Notes under the pieces: model-generated
What the model saw: the letters and a program-made list of their open reading frames with translations, nothing else
Databases searched by the model: none
What the model was told of the DNA's origin: nothing
Made by a program: the position numbers and the translations under genes
Part shown: positions 1-8,552 of the stretch, in pieces
Numbering within the stretch: position 1 is the stretch's first letter
Layout of the letters: each line of letters opens with the position of its first letter
NCBI GenBank assembly: GCA_016713025.1
Contig: JADJPZ010000004.1
Coordinates: forward strand, 1,488,001-1,552,000
Reading direction: 5' to 3'
DNA: 64,000 nucleotides
DNA from: Saprospiraceae bacterium
GTDB taxonomy: Bacteria; Bacteroidota; Bacteroidia; Chitinophagales; Saprospiraceae

Positions 1-1
1 G

Positions 2-421
2 AACGAAATGCTGAATAAAAAACTACTCACAAATCCTGATGGCGTCTCTTATCAATATTTTATCAGATTGGATAGTATTTTGGCTATTCCTCTTATCACC
101 AGCAATTTGGCAGCATACAGAAAAAATACTCCATCATTTTTCAATTATCTTCAATTTGACCTATACCAAATACACGATAAAGGAACATATTATGAAGCAA
201 TAACCGATGAAAAAGGTAATACAACCATTCCGTTAAAAAAAACTCCTGTGTTCTTTACAAAAATAAAAGACAATACACAATACATCATACATCCTGATGA
301 AATAATGGCTGATAACTTTATGTTTGCTGTCTTAGCTTTTTCCAATGATGATTACAATCGATTTTCCGGAACAGGAAAAGTGCTGATAAAAGAATTACTG
401 ACTATTTTGCGAAAATTTTAA
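2..421 (+). CDS. C-terminal part of a hypothetical protein, cut by the window edge
   Basis: The reading frame is open to the left edge, and the first ATG is at base 8. At least 137 residues are visible and the true start may lie outside the window. I do not recognise the family. The protein has no signal peptide or membrane segment here and ends in a basic tail. A conserved-looking HPDEIMADNF segment lies near residues 94-103, followed by a short helix-like end. Such an H-P-x-E-x-x-A-x-N-F block resembles the tail of some zinc-peptidase-like proteins, but no HExxH motif is visible, so that idea is weak. The next gene is convergent, which agrees with this being the 3' end of a gene. Confidence 0.6.
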   Translation, partial: NEMLNKKLLTNPDGVSYQYFIRLDSILAIPLITSNLAAYRKNTPSFFNYLQFDLYQIHDKGTYYEAITDEKGNTTIPLKKTPVFFTKIKDNTQYIIHPDEIMADNFMFAVLAFSNDDYNRFSGTGKVLIKELLTILRKF

Positions 422-493
422 TTTGATGGCACTTTGAAATGAGATGTATATAATAGTTCCTGTTGTGTCAATCAATAAAAAATAACAGCTTAC

Positions 494-1432
494 TTACTTA
501 GGTGGCACTTTCATAGAGTAGACTCCCACAGCATAACCGCCCCAAATACCCAATCCACCATTGATATTGGTGGATATCCTGGTGTAAGCCGCAAAAGGAC
601 CACCACTGCTTGCACTGAAATCTCTTGTATTCCAAAAGTCAAAATGCGCTTTGTCTATGTTGCACCATTTGACTGTGATAGAATCGCCACGCCTGTAAAG
701 TCCAAATGTCTCAGGATCAAAACCACCTCCGCGTCTTTGAGCCCTTTGAAGTGGAAATTCAAATTCTTTACCATCAAAAATGGCATCATCAGTCACGGAA
801 CCAAACGGTGGAATCAATGGACCACCTTGTGTTGCGGTAAAATACCTGTAATAGTTCTTAATACCTTTAGGATCATTAATTTTTACATTCAGTTCTGCTA
901 GCGTATCTCTTGGTTTTCCGGGAGGTTCCTTCCAATTGAAGCCATAGATGGGTATATATGTAGGTATTGTTGTACTTGCTGATAAAGTTTTTCCTTCCGC
1001 CACTACTGTAAGGTCGTATTTTCTCCCGGGCTCGCGCTTTACCTGATTGAATATGTCTGCATACACACATATGTTGGAAGTAGTAGAATCAGGATTTAAG
1101 CCCAAAACGGCATAAACTTCCTTTTTTAGTTCAGCGGGAATCTGATCAAGACACAATTCCTGAAGATTAACACTCTTTGTACCATCAAAAACAGTTACTT
1201 TGGCATTTTTTACAAAAAGAGTAGAAAACTGGTCAGCTTTGATAGTGGAAATGAAAGGTATACTTCGCGTCAAAATAACATAAGTTGGATTTGCCCCTTC
1301 ACCGTATTCAATATAACCTTCTACAACAATTTCCTGCTGTGATACGCTGGTATCGGGAATGAAATTTTCTTCACACGATCCTAAAAATACAGATAAAAAT
1401 AGCATCAGTGACAGTTGGAATAAATATTTCAT
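494..1432 (-). CDS. DUF4249 family outer-membrane-associated lipoprotein
   Basis: The protein is 312 aa with a lipoprotein signal (hydrophobic residues 4-17, lipobox LGSC with Cys20). The mature N-terminus contains QQEIVVEGYIEYGEG and TYVILTRSIPF, a pattern typical of DUF4249 proteins, where a beta-rich domain follows the 'IVVEG' strand. Members of this family are nearly always encoded next to a TonB-dependent receptor, and this one starts 4 bp after the receptor stop codon, so the two are co-transcribed. By analogy with SusD-like partners it may sit on the receptor at the outer membrane and help capture a ligand. The substrate is unknown and DUF4249 is not homologous to SusD. The length fits the family. 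Confidence 0.85.
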   Translation of the reverse strand: MKYLFQLSLMLFLSVFLGSCEENFIPDTSVSQQEIVVEGYIEYGEGANPTYVILTRSIPFISTIKADQFSTLFVKNAKVTVFDGTKSVNLQELCLDQIPAELKKEVYAVLGLNPDSTTSNICVYADIFNQVKREPGRKYDLTVVAEGKTLSASTTIPTYIPIYGFNWKEPPGKPRDTLAELNVKINDPKGIKNYYRYFTATQGGPLIPPFGSVTDDAIFDGKEFEFPLQRAQRRGGGFDPETFGLYRRGDSITVKWCNIDKAHFDFWNTRDFSASSGGPFAAYTRISTNINGGLGIWGGYAVGVYSMKVPPK

Positions 1433-1436
1433 AAGC

Positions 1437-3770
1437 TTAATTCCATTTAAAGTTGTAAGTAATACTTGGTATCAAAGGGAAAATGGTAATTTTTGATCCG
1501 GTAATTGTATTGGTACCTGTTTGAAAATCAGTTGTGGTATCAAAGTTTACAAAGAATGGATTCTTCCTGTTGTATACATTATATACCGAAAAATTCCAAC
1601 TCCCTTTCCATTTCTTTTTTGAATTTGGTCTGGGAGTGTATGTCGCTGACAAATCCATCCTGTGATAATCATCAAGCCGTGAACTATTACGAGGTCCATA
1701 AAACAGGTTGATATTCTGCTCCACGAAAAAAAATCCTCTCACAGGTGTAAATAGTTTTCCAGTACCATAAATAAAGATAGCGCCAAAATCCCATTTTTTT
1801 GACAGTTTATAATTTAGAACAACAGAAACATCATTTGTTCTGTCATATACTGCCGGATACCATCTTCCACCTTCTATATCTTCAAATGACCTTTCAGACC
1901 TGGATAAAGTATACCCTATCCACCCGTTCAATCTGCCTTTGGCTTTTTTAAGAAAAAACTCAGCTCCATACGCACGGCCTTTGCCAAATACAAATGCATC
2001 TTCGACTTCCTTACTTATATCATTGACATAATTGTCAGCGTAGTCTATCTGGTTTCTCAGATCCTTATAATATACTTCAAACGATGTTTCGTAGGTATCA
2101 TTGTTAAAATTCCTGAATAATCCCAAGGCATACTGGACACCTCTTTGCGGTTTGACTATTTCCGAACTCGGCACCCATACGTCAGCCGGTAAGGTACTTG
2201 AAGAGTTGCTCACAAGATGCAGATACTGTGTAGTTACAGCGACTCCGGATTTAATACTGAATTCATTGGAAGCCTTATAATTTATAGCCAGTCTGGGTTC
2301 AAAACCAGTATATGTTTTGGCTGTCTCAAATGTTCCAAATTCTTTTCCTGTAATCTTAGACGTATATGGTCCGACCTGTTGAAACATACTAAATCTGAAC
2401 CCTGTATTGATTGCCCACTTAGTATTTATTTTTATGTCATCAAGAAGATATATAGCACTTTCATTGGCATATTTAGGCTTAAATAATGTATTGAACTCAA
2501 CTTCACCGTTTGATGCGCTGGCAGTATTGGGAGTCAGAGTGTGGTAGGTATAATTGATGCCGTACTTGAGTGTATGTGTCGTGTTTGGATAATTTTCAAA
2601 ATCTGCTTTGAGATTCCAGTCTTTTACTCCTGAAAACAATTTGAATACAAAATCGTCCTGCCCACCGTTAAACTGAAATTGATAATCATTGTAAACCGCT
2701 GAAATATTCATAAACATTTTCTCACTAAACAGGTGATTCCATCTTAATGTAGCTGTCTTATTTCCATAAGGCAAATCAAAAGAAAAATCACGGGTAGGCT
2801 GTCTGAACTTCAAAACATCGTTTCCAAAATATCCACTGAAATACAACCGGTTTTTGTCCGAAAATGTATAATTCAATTTGGTATTCAAATCATAAAAGTA
2901 ATAATTAGTGCCCTCAAAATTGGAACCTTCAAGTGCAGGTTGAATTAAATCCAAAATATAAGTACGTCTGCCTGAAACGATGAAAGAACTCTTGTCTTTG
3001 ATAATGGGTCCCTGAAAAGTCAGTCGGGATGAAATAAGTCCGATGCCTCCTTCCGCCTCATAGTTTTGATTATTACCTTCTTTCATCTGAATATCAAGTA
3101 CTGAAGATAGTCTGCCCCCGTAATTTGCGGGCATACTGCCTTTTATCAAGGTAGTATTTTTGAGAGCATCAGCATTGAAAACTGAAAAGAATCCAAGCAT
3201 ATGGCCAGAATTATACACCACTGCCTCGTCGAGTAGTACCAGATTTTGGTCAGGACCTCCGCCTCTCACATAAAACCCTGCATTGCCTTCACCAGATGAT
3301 AGTACTCCCGGCAATAATTGTATAGTCTTCAGCACATCGACTTCTCCAAAGATAGCAGGAAGCTTTTTAATATTTTCTACCGGGATATCTATGGTGCCCA
3401 TCTGTGTGCCTTCTACATTCTTTTTCCTTTCATCTTTATCGGCTGTGATTACAACTTCATCGATCACCACACCCTCATTTAGTGAAATATTCAGACTCAG
3501 GATTTTAGTCAAGTCTACTTCAAAAACCTGATCTTCATATCCCAGATATGAAGCCACAATTTTATAATTCCCGGATTCGAGAGTCAGGGAGTAAAAACCG
3601 TAAGAATTGGTGACCGTCCCCTGAGCAGTATTGGACGTATTGTAAATATTGGCCCCTATTAATGTCTCACCCGTAGCACCGTCTTTTATATAGCCACTTA
3701 AGGTGTGCTTTTGTTGACCTATAATACACGATAGACTAAAACAAAAAATAATTGTAAAAAAATGTTTCAT
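1437..3770 (-). CDS. TonB-dependent receptor with carboxypeptidase-regulatory N-domain
   Basis: This 777-aa outer-membrane receptor has a signal peptide (residues 1-18, ending IIGQ). A CarboxypepD_reg-like beta-sandwich follows at about 20-105 (HTLSGYIKDGATGETLIGAN), then a plug domain at about 115-235 containing GFYVRGGGPDQNLVLLDEA. A long beta-barrel ends in an aromatic strand, ITYNFKWN. These features define the SusC/FecA-like import receptors of Bacteroidota, which are energised by TonB-ExbBD. It is the first gene of a two-gene operon with a DUF4249 lipoprotein. The sequence does not identify the substrate. No TAnnTTTG box was found upstream, where an imperfect repeat around TTGCAG(G) lies at about 3804-3838. 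Confidence 0.9.
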   Translation of the reverse strand: MKHFFTIIFCFSLSCIIGQQKHTLSGYIKDGATGETLIGANIYNTSNTAQGTVTNSYGFYSLTLESGNYKIVASYLGYEDQVFEVDLTKILSLNISLNEGVVIDEVVITADKDERKKNVEGTQMGTIDIPVENIKKLPAIFGEVDVLKTIQLLPGVLSSGEGNAGFYVRGGGPDQNLVLLDEAVVYNSGHMLGFFSVFNADALKNTTLIKGSMPANYGGRLSSVLDIQMKEGNNQNYEAEGGIGLISSRLTFQGPIIKDKSSFIVSGRRTYILDLIQPALEGSNFEGTNYYFYDLNTKLNYTFSDKNRLYFSGYFGNDVLKFRQPTRDFSFDLPYGNKTATLRWNHLFSEKMFMNISAVYNDYQFQFNGGQDDFVFKLFSGVKDWNLKADFENYPNTTHTLKYGINYTYHTLTPNTASASNGEVEFNTLFKPKYANESAIYLLDDIKINTKWAINTGFRFSMFQQVGPYTSKITGKEFGTFETAKTYTGFEPRLAINYKASNEFSIKSGVAVTTQYLHLVSNSSSTLPADVWVPSSEIVKPQRGVQYALGLFRNFNNDTYETSFEVYYKDLRNQIDYADNYVNDISKEVEDAFVFGKGRAYGAEFFLKKAKGRLNGWIGYTLSRSERSFEDIEGGRWYPAVYDRTNDVSVVLNYKLSKKWDFGAIFIYGTGKLFTPVRGFFFVEQNINLFYGPRNSSRLDDYHRMDLSATYTPRPNSKKKWKGSWNFSVYNVYNRKNPFFVNFDTTTDFQTGTNTITGSKITIFPLIPSITYNFKWN

Positions 3771-3899
3771 CTGTTTTATTTAGTTTTCCACTTTTGCGTC
3801 GCTTGCAGGGTAAAATTAAATTTACCACTTGCAGGCAAATGGTAAAATTTTAAATTTAATATATACTCATTATTGAGATTAAAAGTGTTCTATTAACAC

Positions 3900-5045
3900 C
3901 TACCCTTCCTTCAATATATTCCTACTAATGACCAATTTCTGTATTTCAGATGTACCCTCACCGATGGTACACAACTTAGAATCTCTGAAATATTTCTCAA
4001 CGGGGAAGTCTTTTGTATAGCCGTAACCACCGAATATCTGGATAGCATCAGTAGCAATTTGCACACAGATTTCTGAAGCATAGTATTTGGCCATGGCTGA
4101 TATTGTGGTGACAGGTTGTTGGTTGTTTTTAAGGTGGGCTGATTTTCTTATCAGCAACTCAGCTGCCTGAATCTTGGTCGCCATATCAGCAAGTTTGAAA
4201 GAAATCGCTTGGAAGTTGGCAATAGGTTGACCGAATTGTTCTCTCTCTTTGGCATATTTGACAGAAGCTTCGTAGGCGCCTTTGGCGATACCAAGAGAGA
4301 GTGCTGCAATACTAATGCGGCCTCCATCAAGGATTTTCATGGACTGAATGAATCCTTCGCCTATTTTACCAAGGACTTGTGACTTGTGTATCCGACAATT
4401 ATCAAATATCATCTCTGCTGTCTCTGAAGCTCTCATGCCGAGTTTATTTTCTTTTTTTCCTGCAGAAAATCCCGGGGTGCCCCTCTCAACTATAAATGCT
4501 GAAATACCGTGGCTGTCTAATAGATCACCGGTACGCGCCAAAACTACTGCAACATCGCCTGATTTTCCATGTGTAATCCAGTTTTTGGCACCATTGATAA
4601 CCCAATGATCACCATCCTGGACAGCGACACATTTCATACGCATAGCATCAGAACCTGTATTGGCTTCAGTGAGTCCCCAGGCACCAATCCATTCGGCTGA
4701 CGCAAGTTTCGGGAGATATTTTTGTTTTTGTTCTTCATTGCCAAAAGCCAAAATATGACCTGTACATAAGCTATTGTGTGCAGCCAGACTCAAACCAACA
4801 GAACCGCAAACTTTTGAAATTTCTACGATGATACTCACATATTCATGATAACCAAGTCCGGAACCACCATATTCTTCAGGTACTAAAACACCCATAAAAC
4901 CAAGATCTCCCAAACCTCGCATGGCCTCAACCGGAAAATATTGTGCTTCATCCCACTCCATCACTTGAGGTAATATGTGTTGATGCGCAAAAAAACGTGC
5001 GGATTCTTCTATCAATGGTAAGTTATCAACTGTATCTGTATGCAT
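3900..5045 (-). CDS. Acyl-CoA dehydrogenase
   Basis: This FAD flavoenzyme catalyses alpha,beta-dehydrogenation of acyl-CoA, probably in fatty-acid or branched-chain amino-acid degradation. From the chosen ATG it is 381 aa, the standard family length. A longer frame reaches 5111, but its extra 22 residues are basic/hydrophobic and unlike the family. Visible marks are WGLTEANTGSDA (flavin/substrate loop), the long helical C-domain, FGGYGYTKDFPVEKYFRD, and GEGTSEIQKLVISR near the end, which holds the catalytic Glu of the short/medium-chain group. Substrate chain length cannot be read. A TATCTTTA box (5083-5090, minus strand) with TTG 18 bp further upstream could be its promoter. The gene stands alone. 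Confidence 0.9.
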   Translation of the reverse strand: MHTDTVDNLPLIEESARFFAHQHILPQVMEWDEAQYFPVEAMRGLGDLGFMGVLVPEEYGGSGLGYHEYVSIIVEISKVCGSVGLSLAAHNSLCTGHILAFGNEEQKQKYLPKLASAEWIGAWGLTEANTGSDAMRMKCVAVQDGDHWVINGAKNWITHGKSGDVAVVLARTGDLLDSHGISAFIVERGTPGFSAGKKENKLGMRASETAEMIFDNCRIHKSQVLGKIGEGFIQSMKILDGGRISIAALSLGIAKGAYEASVKYAKEREQFGQPIANFQAISFKLADMATKIQAAELLIRKSAHLKNNQQPVTTISAMAKYYASEICVQIATDAIQIFGGYGYTKDFPVEKYFRDSKLCTIGEGTSEIQKLVISRNILKEG

Positions 5046-5125
5046 TATTTTAACGATCAATTTTCTCCTAATGAAACGGATCATAAAGATAAATGTTTTT
5101 ATTTTGTTCAATTATTGTGCAGATA

Positions 5126-5289
5126 CGTGTGTGTGCATAACAAATTGCACCAATTCACATTTTCTTCCCCGCTACCCTCATTCCCTAAAGAGCCTGTCAA
5201 GCTATGCTTGAGACGAGCCACCCAATCCAACCTCATTTTTACCGTCTTATAAGAATAATACTGAAAACGTGCAATTTGTTATACAGACG
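5126..5289. repeat. MITE-like element, family A, copy 1
   Basis: Terminal inverted repeats of about 20 bp are visible: the left arm ends TGCATAACAAATTGCAC (to 5150), and the right arm is GTGCAATTTGTTATACAG (5269-5286). Inside is the core AGAGCCTGTCAAGCTATGC, shared with copies at 18.4 and 30.1 kb. The element is 164 bp without coding capacity. No clear target duplication was seen for this copy. Confidence 0.75.
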
Positions 5290-5297
5290 ATGCTTTT

Positions 5298-5452
5298 AGA
5301 GTATGTTTAAATTTTTATTGCCTTAAAATCAATATATTATGAACCTGGATTCAAAATAATCGCCTCATTTAGTTCACTAAATTCGTTAATTATTTTATCA
5401 CCGGAACCATAATCTCTTGATTTACAACTAAAAAAAATTTTAAACATACCTT
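5298..5452. repeat. MITE-like element, family B, copy 1
   Basis: The left terminus AGAGTATGTTTAAATTT and right terminus AAATTTTAAACATACCTT form an inverted repeat of about 18 bp around 120 bp of AT-rich DNA. The same termini occur at 60962-61140. The element abuts family A copy 1, so nearly the whole 455-bp gap between the divergent acyl-CoA dehydrogenase and FAD-protein genes consists of mobile-type repeats. Confidence 0.7.
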
Positions 5453-5472
5453 AAGTGGTCAGGATATTAGAT

Positions 5473-5480
5473 TACTTTTG
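5473..5480 (+). promoter_or_regulatory. Putative -7 box (TACTTTTG)
   Basis: This is an exact match to the Bacteroidota consensus TAnnTTTG, 20 bp before the ATG of the FAD-protein gene. No convincing -33 TTG is seen, because the upstream DNA is the right end of a family B repeat. Confidence 0.4.
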
Positions 5481-5500
5481 TACTTTGAAAATTTCAATAG

Positions 5501-7078
5501 ATGATAAAAACCATCGAAATCAAAGTTTTACCTGAAAAATTGATTGATGATTCGTATCTTACGATGCTCCAGGACAGGATTTTAGGAAATGTTGATGGTG
5601 AAATAAAATCAAGGATTCTGACAAGAAAATCTATCGATGCCAGAAAAAGACAAGCTGTCTATGTTTTGAGATATGATATATACATAGATGAAGCATACTC
5701 TGAACCCGCGCAGATAAAAAGTCAGTATAAGAATGTCAGCAATAATGAAAGTGTGATAATAGTTGGCTCAGGACCTGCAGGGTATTTCGCTGCATTGGAG
5801 TGCATTGAGGTAGGTCTGAAGCCTATTGTTCTTGAAAGAGGCAAAGATGTAAGATCAAGACGACGAGACCTGAAATCTATCCAACAAGAAGGTGTAGTTC
5901 ATCCTGATTCAAACTATTGTTTTGGTGAAGGTGGTGCAGGTACTTATAGTGATGGAAAACTATATACACGGTCTCATAAGCGTGGAAAAATAGACAAAGT
6001 CCTGCGACTGCTTATAGAACATGGTGCAAATCCGGAAATTCTATCCGATGCTCACCCACATATCGGTAGCAACAAGCTACCCATGATCATTTCAAATATC
6101 AGGTCAACCATTGAAAAATTTGGTGGTGAAGTTCATTTTGAACACAAGGTCACATATCTGATAACTGATAGTGTGAGTATAGCAGGAGTCAGATGTGGAG
6201 AAAAAATATTCAGGGCTTCTAATGTAATACTTGCCACTGGGCATTCAGCCAGAGACATTTATTACATGCTGCTCGATAAAGGAATATTGATCGAGCCAAA
6301 ATCATTTGCACTAGGTTTGAGGGTTGAACATAGTCAGGCTTTTATCGATAAGATCCAATACCATCAGCCTATGCGGGATGAAAACCTGCCGGCCAGCAGT
6401 TATAGTGTAGTAACCCAAGTGAATGATAAAGGTGTATTTTCTTTTTGCATGTGTCCGGGAGGATTGGTTGTACCTGCTGCTACTTCACCTGGAGAAATAG
6501 TAGTCAATGGTATGTCCCTGTCACGGAGAGACAGTCCTTTTGCCAATTCAGGATTTGTCACATCAATTGACCTTGATGAGCTTCAAAAATATGGCTATAC
6601 TGGAGTATTAGGAGCATTGAATTTTCAAAAAGAAATCGAAAAAAAAATGTTTGAAGCTGGTGATGGTTCTCAAAAAGCTCCTGCACAGAGAGTATCTGAC
6701 TTTGTAAATGGAGTCTTATCGCCGGTATTGAATGATACATCTTACATACCCGGTTTGTTTTCTGCTCCGCTTCATAAGTTATTACCTGGTTTCGTGTACA
6801 GAAGACTTCGCCAGGGATTGATCAATATTGATAAAAAAATGAAAGGCTTTATTTCCGATGAAGCCAACATCATCGGTGTGGAAAGCAGAACGTCTGCACC
6901 CGTCAGGATACCTAGGGATGAGTCCACATTTTGCCACCCTCAAATCAAGGGTTTGTACCCTGCAGGTGAAGGTGCCGGCTATGCAGGAGGCATCATCTCA
7001 GCAGCATTAGACGGTCAAAATGTAGTAAAAGCGCTAAAACAAAATCTTATGCTACAAGAACAAAATAAACACCTATAA
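5501..7078 (+). CDS. FAD-dependent dehydrogenase of the COG2509 type
   Basis: The 525-aa cytosolic flavoprotein has an N-terminal domain of about 80 residues, then a Rossmann FAD-binding motif GSGPAGYFAALE (about 89-100). A second conserved block, CFGEGGAGTYSDGKLYTR, follows near residue 145, and ATGHSARD near 246. The C-terminal FAD contact is YPAGEGAGYAGGI near 490. This set is characteristic of the widespread but uncharacterised COG2509 'FAD-dependent dehydrogenase' family, and the length fits. The electron donor and acceptor are unknown. The gene stands alone between a MITE-like cluster and a convergent YihY gene, so the context gives no clue to its role. Confidence 0.85.
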   Translation: MIKTIEIKVLPEKLIDDSYLTMLQDRILGNVDGEIKSRILTRKSIDARKRQAVYVLRYDIYIDEAYSEPAQIKSQYKNVSNNESVIIVGSGPAGYFAALECIEVGLKPIVLERGKDVRSRRRDLKSIQQEGVVHPDSNYCFGEGGAGTYSDGKLYTRSHKRGKIDKVLRLLIEHGANPEILSDAHPHIGSNKLPMIISNIRSTIEKFGGEVHFEHKVTYLITDSVSIAGVRCGEKIFRASNVILATGHSARDIYYMLLDKGILIEPKSFALGLRVEHSQAFIDKIQYHQPMRDENLPASSYSVVTQVNDKGVFSFCMCPGGLVVPAATSPGEIVVNGMSLSRRDSPFANSGFVTSIDLDELQKYGYTGVLGALNFQKEIEKKMFEAGDGSQKAPAQRVSDFVNGVLSPVLNDTSYIPGLFSAPLHKLLPGFVYRRLRQGLINIDKKMKGFISDEANIIGVESRTSAPVRIPRDESTFCHPQIKGLYPAGEGAGYAGGIISAALDGQNVVKALKQNLMLQEQNKHL

Positions 7079-7180
7079 AATTTGATTTAATATCCAATAT
7101 CAGCGTTGAAACGCCTCGCCATCGATATTGCTATTTCCATTTGCACTTTGTTGAGACTAACTCCACTATGTTGAAGAATT

Positions 7181-8143
7181 TTAACTTTTTTGGGATGAGA
7201 GTTCTTTTCTTTTCTTCAGTTTGTGTACAGAAATACTTGCGTTTAATTCAAAACCTACCAGCAAAATAAATGAATTGAATTGTATCCATACCATGATGAC
7301 TATCAATGCTCCTATAGAACCATAAATCTCATTGTATCTGCCAAAATTATTGATAAAGTAGCTAAAACCCAAAGAAGTGATCAATGATAAAATGGTAGCA
7401 ATCATGGCTCCGACATTGATGAATGGTATCCTTCTGTGCATGGAAGGCCCTAACGTATAGATCAAACTTATGCCCGTATACACTAAAAAAACGGCAAAAA
7501 ACCAATTGAACAAAGAGAATAAAAAGATCAATACATCAGAAAACCGAATCACATCCCTTAAGTAAGTGATGACGTGTCCTTCCAACACCAGCATGATCAA
7601 AGATACAATCAATAATAATGTAAGCACTACTGTCAGTCCTATGGCAATCAACCTTGAGATGTACCACTTACGCGGTTTGAAAGTTTCATGATGTGCCTTG
7701 TCAAATCCGGACATCAGGGTAAGCATACCATTTGAAGAAAAAAACAAGGCCAACAAAGCTCCAAAGGAAAGTAAGCTGTCTCTTTTGATGGAAGTAATGT
7801 CATTAATGATCGAAAAAATATATTCATGGGCATTTTTAGGTATTACACCATGCAACTGATCACTCAACATTGTCGTGTAGTCCTGCACTATAGTGAAAAG
7901 AGGCAGTAAAGTGAAAATGAAAATAATCGCAGGAAAAATGGATAAAAACAAGCTGAAAGATACTGAATTGGCTCTTGTAGTGAGATTGTCCTTTTGGGTT
8001 TCTTTCAAGACAAATGTAACGACTTCATAAAGGGAGACACCCGAAAATCCAGGCGGAATAAACGTTTTAGACCAGGACAAAAGTCTTTTTAGGTTTTCCC
8101 TGTAATGAAATACTTCAGCTATGTTCCATTTCTTCCTTTTCAA
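7181..8143 (-). CDS. YihY/BrkB family integral membrane protein
   Basis: The 320-aa inner-membrane protein has a soluble N-terminal stretch (about 1-60) and then six hydrophobic segments. They include LSIFPAIIFIFTLLPLF, LLSFGALLALFFSSNGM and the final IGALIVIMVWIQFNSFILL. The G(A/S)LLALFFSSNGM segment and the terminal Q/N-rich helix are typical of the family once mislabelled ribonuclease BN. Its molecular function is not settled, with transport or envelope roles proposed. Its ATG overlaps the stop of the upstream thioesterase by 4 bp, so it is the last gene of a three-gene operon with arginine deiminase and a hotdog thioesterase. Confidence 0.88.
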   Translation of the reverse strand: MKRKKWNIAEVFHYRENLKRLLSWSKTFIPPGFSGVSLYEVVTFVLKETQKDNLTTRANSVSFSLFLSIFPAIIFIFTLLPLFTIVQDYTTMLSDQLHGVIPKNAHEYIFSIINDITSIKRDSLLSFGALLALFFSSNGMLTLMSGFDKAHHETFKPRKWYISRLIAIGLTVVLTLLLIVSLIMLVLEGHVITYLRDVIRFSDVLIFLFSLFNWFFAVFLVYTGISLIYTLGPSMHRRIPFINVGAMIATILSLITSLGFSYFINNFGRYNEIYGSIGALIVIMVWIQFNSFILLVGFELNASISVHKLKKRKELSSQKS

Positions 8144-8547
8144 AACAAAGGTCTTAACTTTTCAAGCATATATTGAGGACAACTTACTTTTTTACCGTTT
8201 GACATGTCAATAAAAAACAACTTGACCACAGCGGTATGTATCAAAGTCATCTCCTCATTGTAGATTTCATTTTCGAAGGTAATCATACGCGATGGCAACT
8301 GCTTAAGAATGGTCTTTATGGTAAGTTCCTCATCATATTTGGCTGGTAAGAGAAATCTTGATTCCACATGTACTACTGGCATCATGATGCGATAGTCTTG
8401 TTCCAGTATTTTGTAAGAAAGCCCTATGCTCCTCATAGTCTCTACCCTTCCGATTTCGTACAATTGAGCATAATTACCATAATACAAATACCCCATCATA
8501 TCCGTCTCACCATATCTTACCCGCTTCTTATAATCAAATGCCAACAT
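8140..8547 (-). CDS. Acyl-CoA thioesterase, 4-hydroxybenzoyl-CoA thioesterase/YbgC-like
   Basis: This hotdog-fold enzyme is 135 aa from the ATG giving MLAFDYKKRVRYGETDMMG. The alternative start at 8589 would overlap the upstream gene by 37 bp and add an unusual N-terminus, so the shorter form, starting 6 bp after the arginine deiminase stop, is preferred. RYGETDMMGYLYYGNYAQLY carries the active-site Asp of the YbgC/4HBT group and the Y-x-x-Y pattern around it. It probably hydrolyses short or aromatic acyl-CoA thioesters, but the substrate is not deducible. It is translationally coupled to the YihY gene by a 4-bp overlap. Confidence 0.82.
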   Translation of the reverse strand: MLAFDYKKRVRYGETDMMGYLYYGNYAQLYEIGRVETMRSIGLSYKILEQDYRIMMPVVHVESRFLLPAKYDEELTIKTILKQLPSRMITFENEIYNEEMTLIHTAVVKLFFIDMSNGKKVSCPQYMLEKLRPLF

Positions 8548-8552
8548 ATCTA

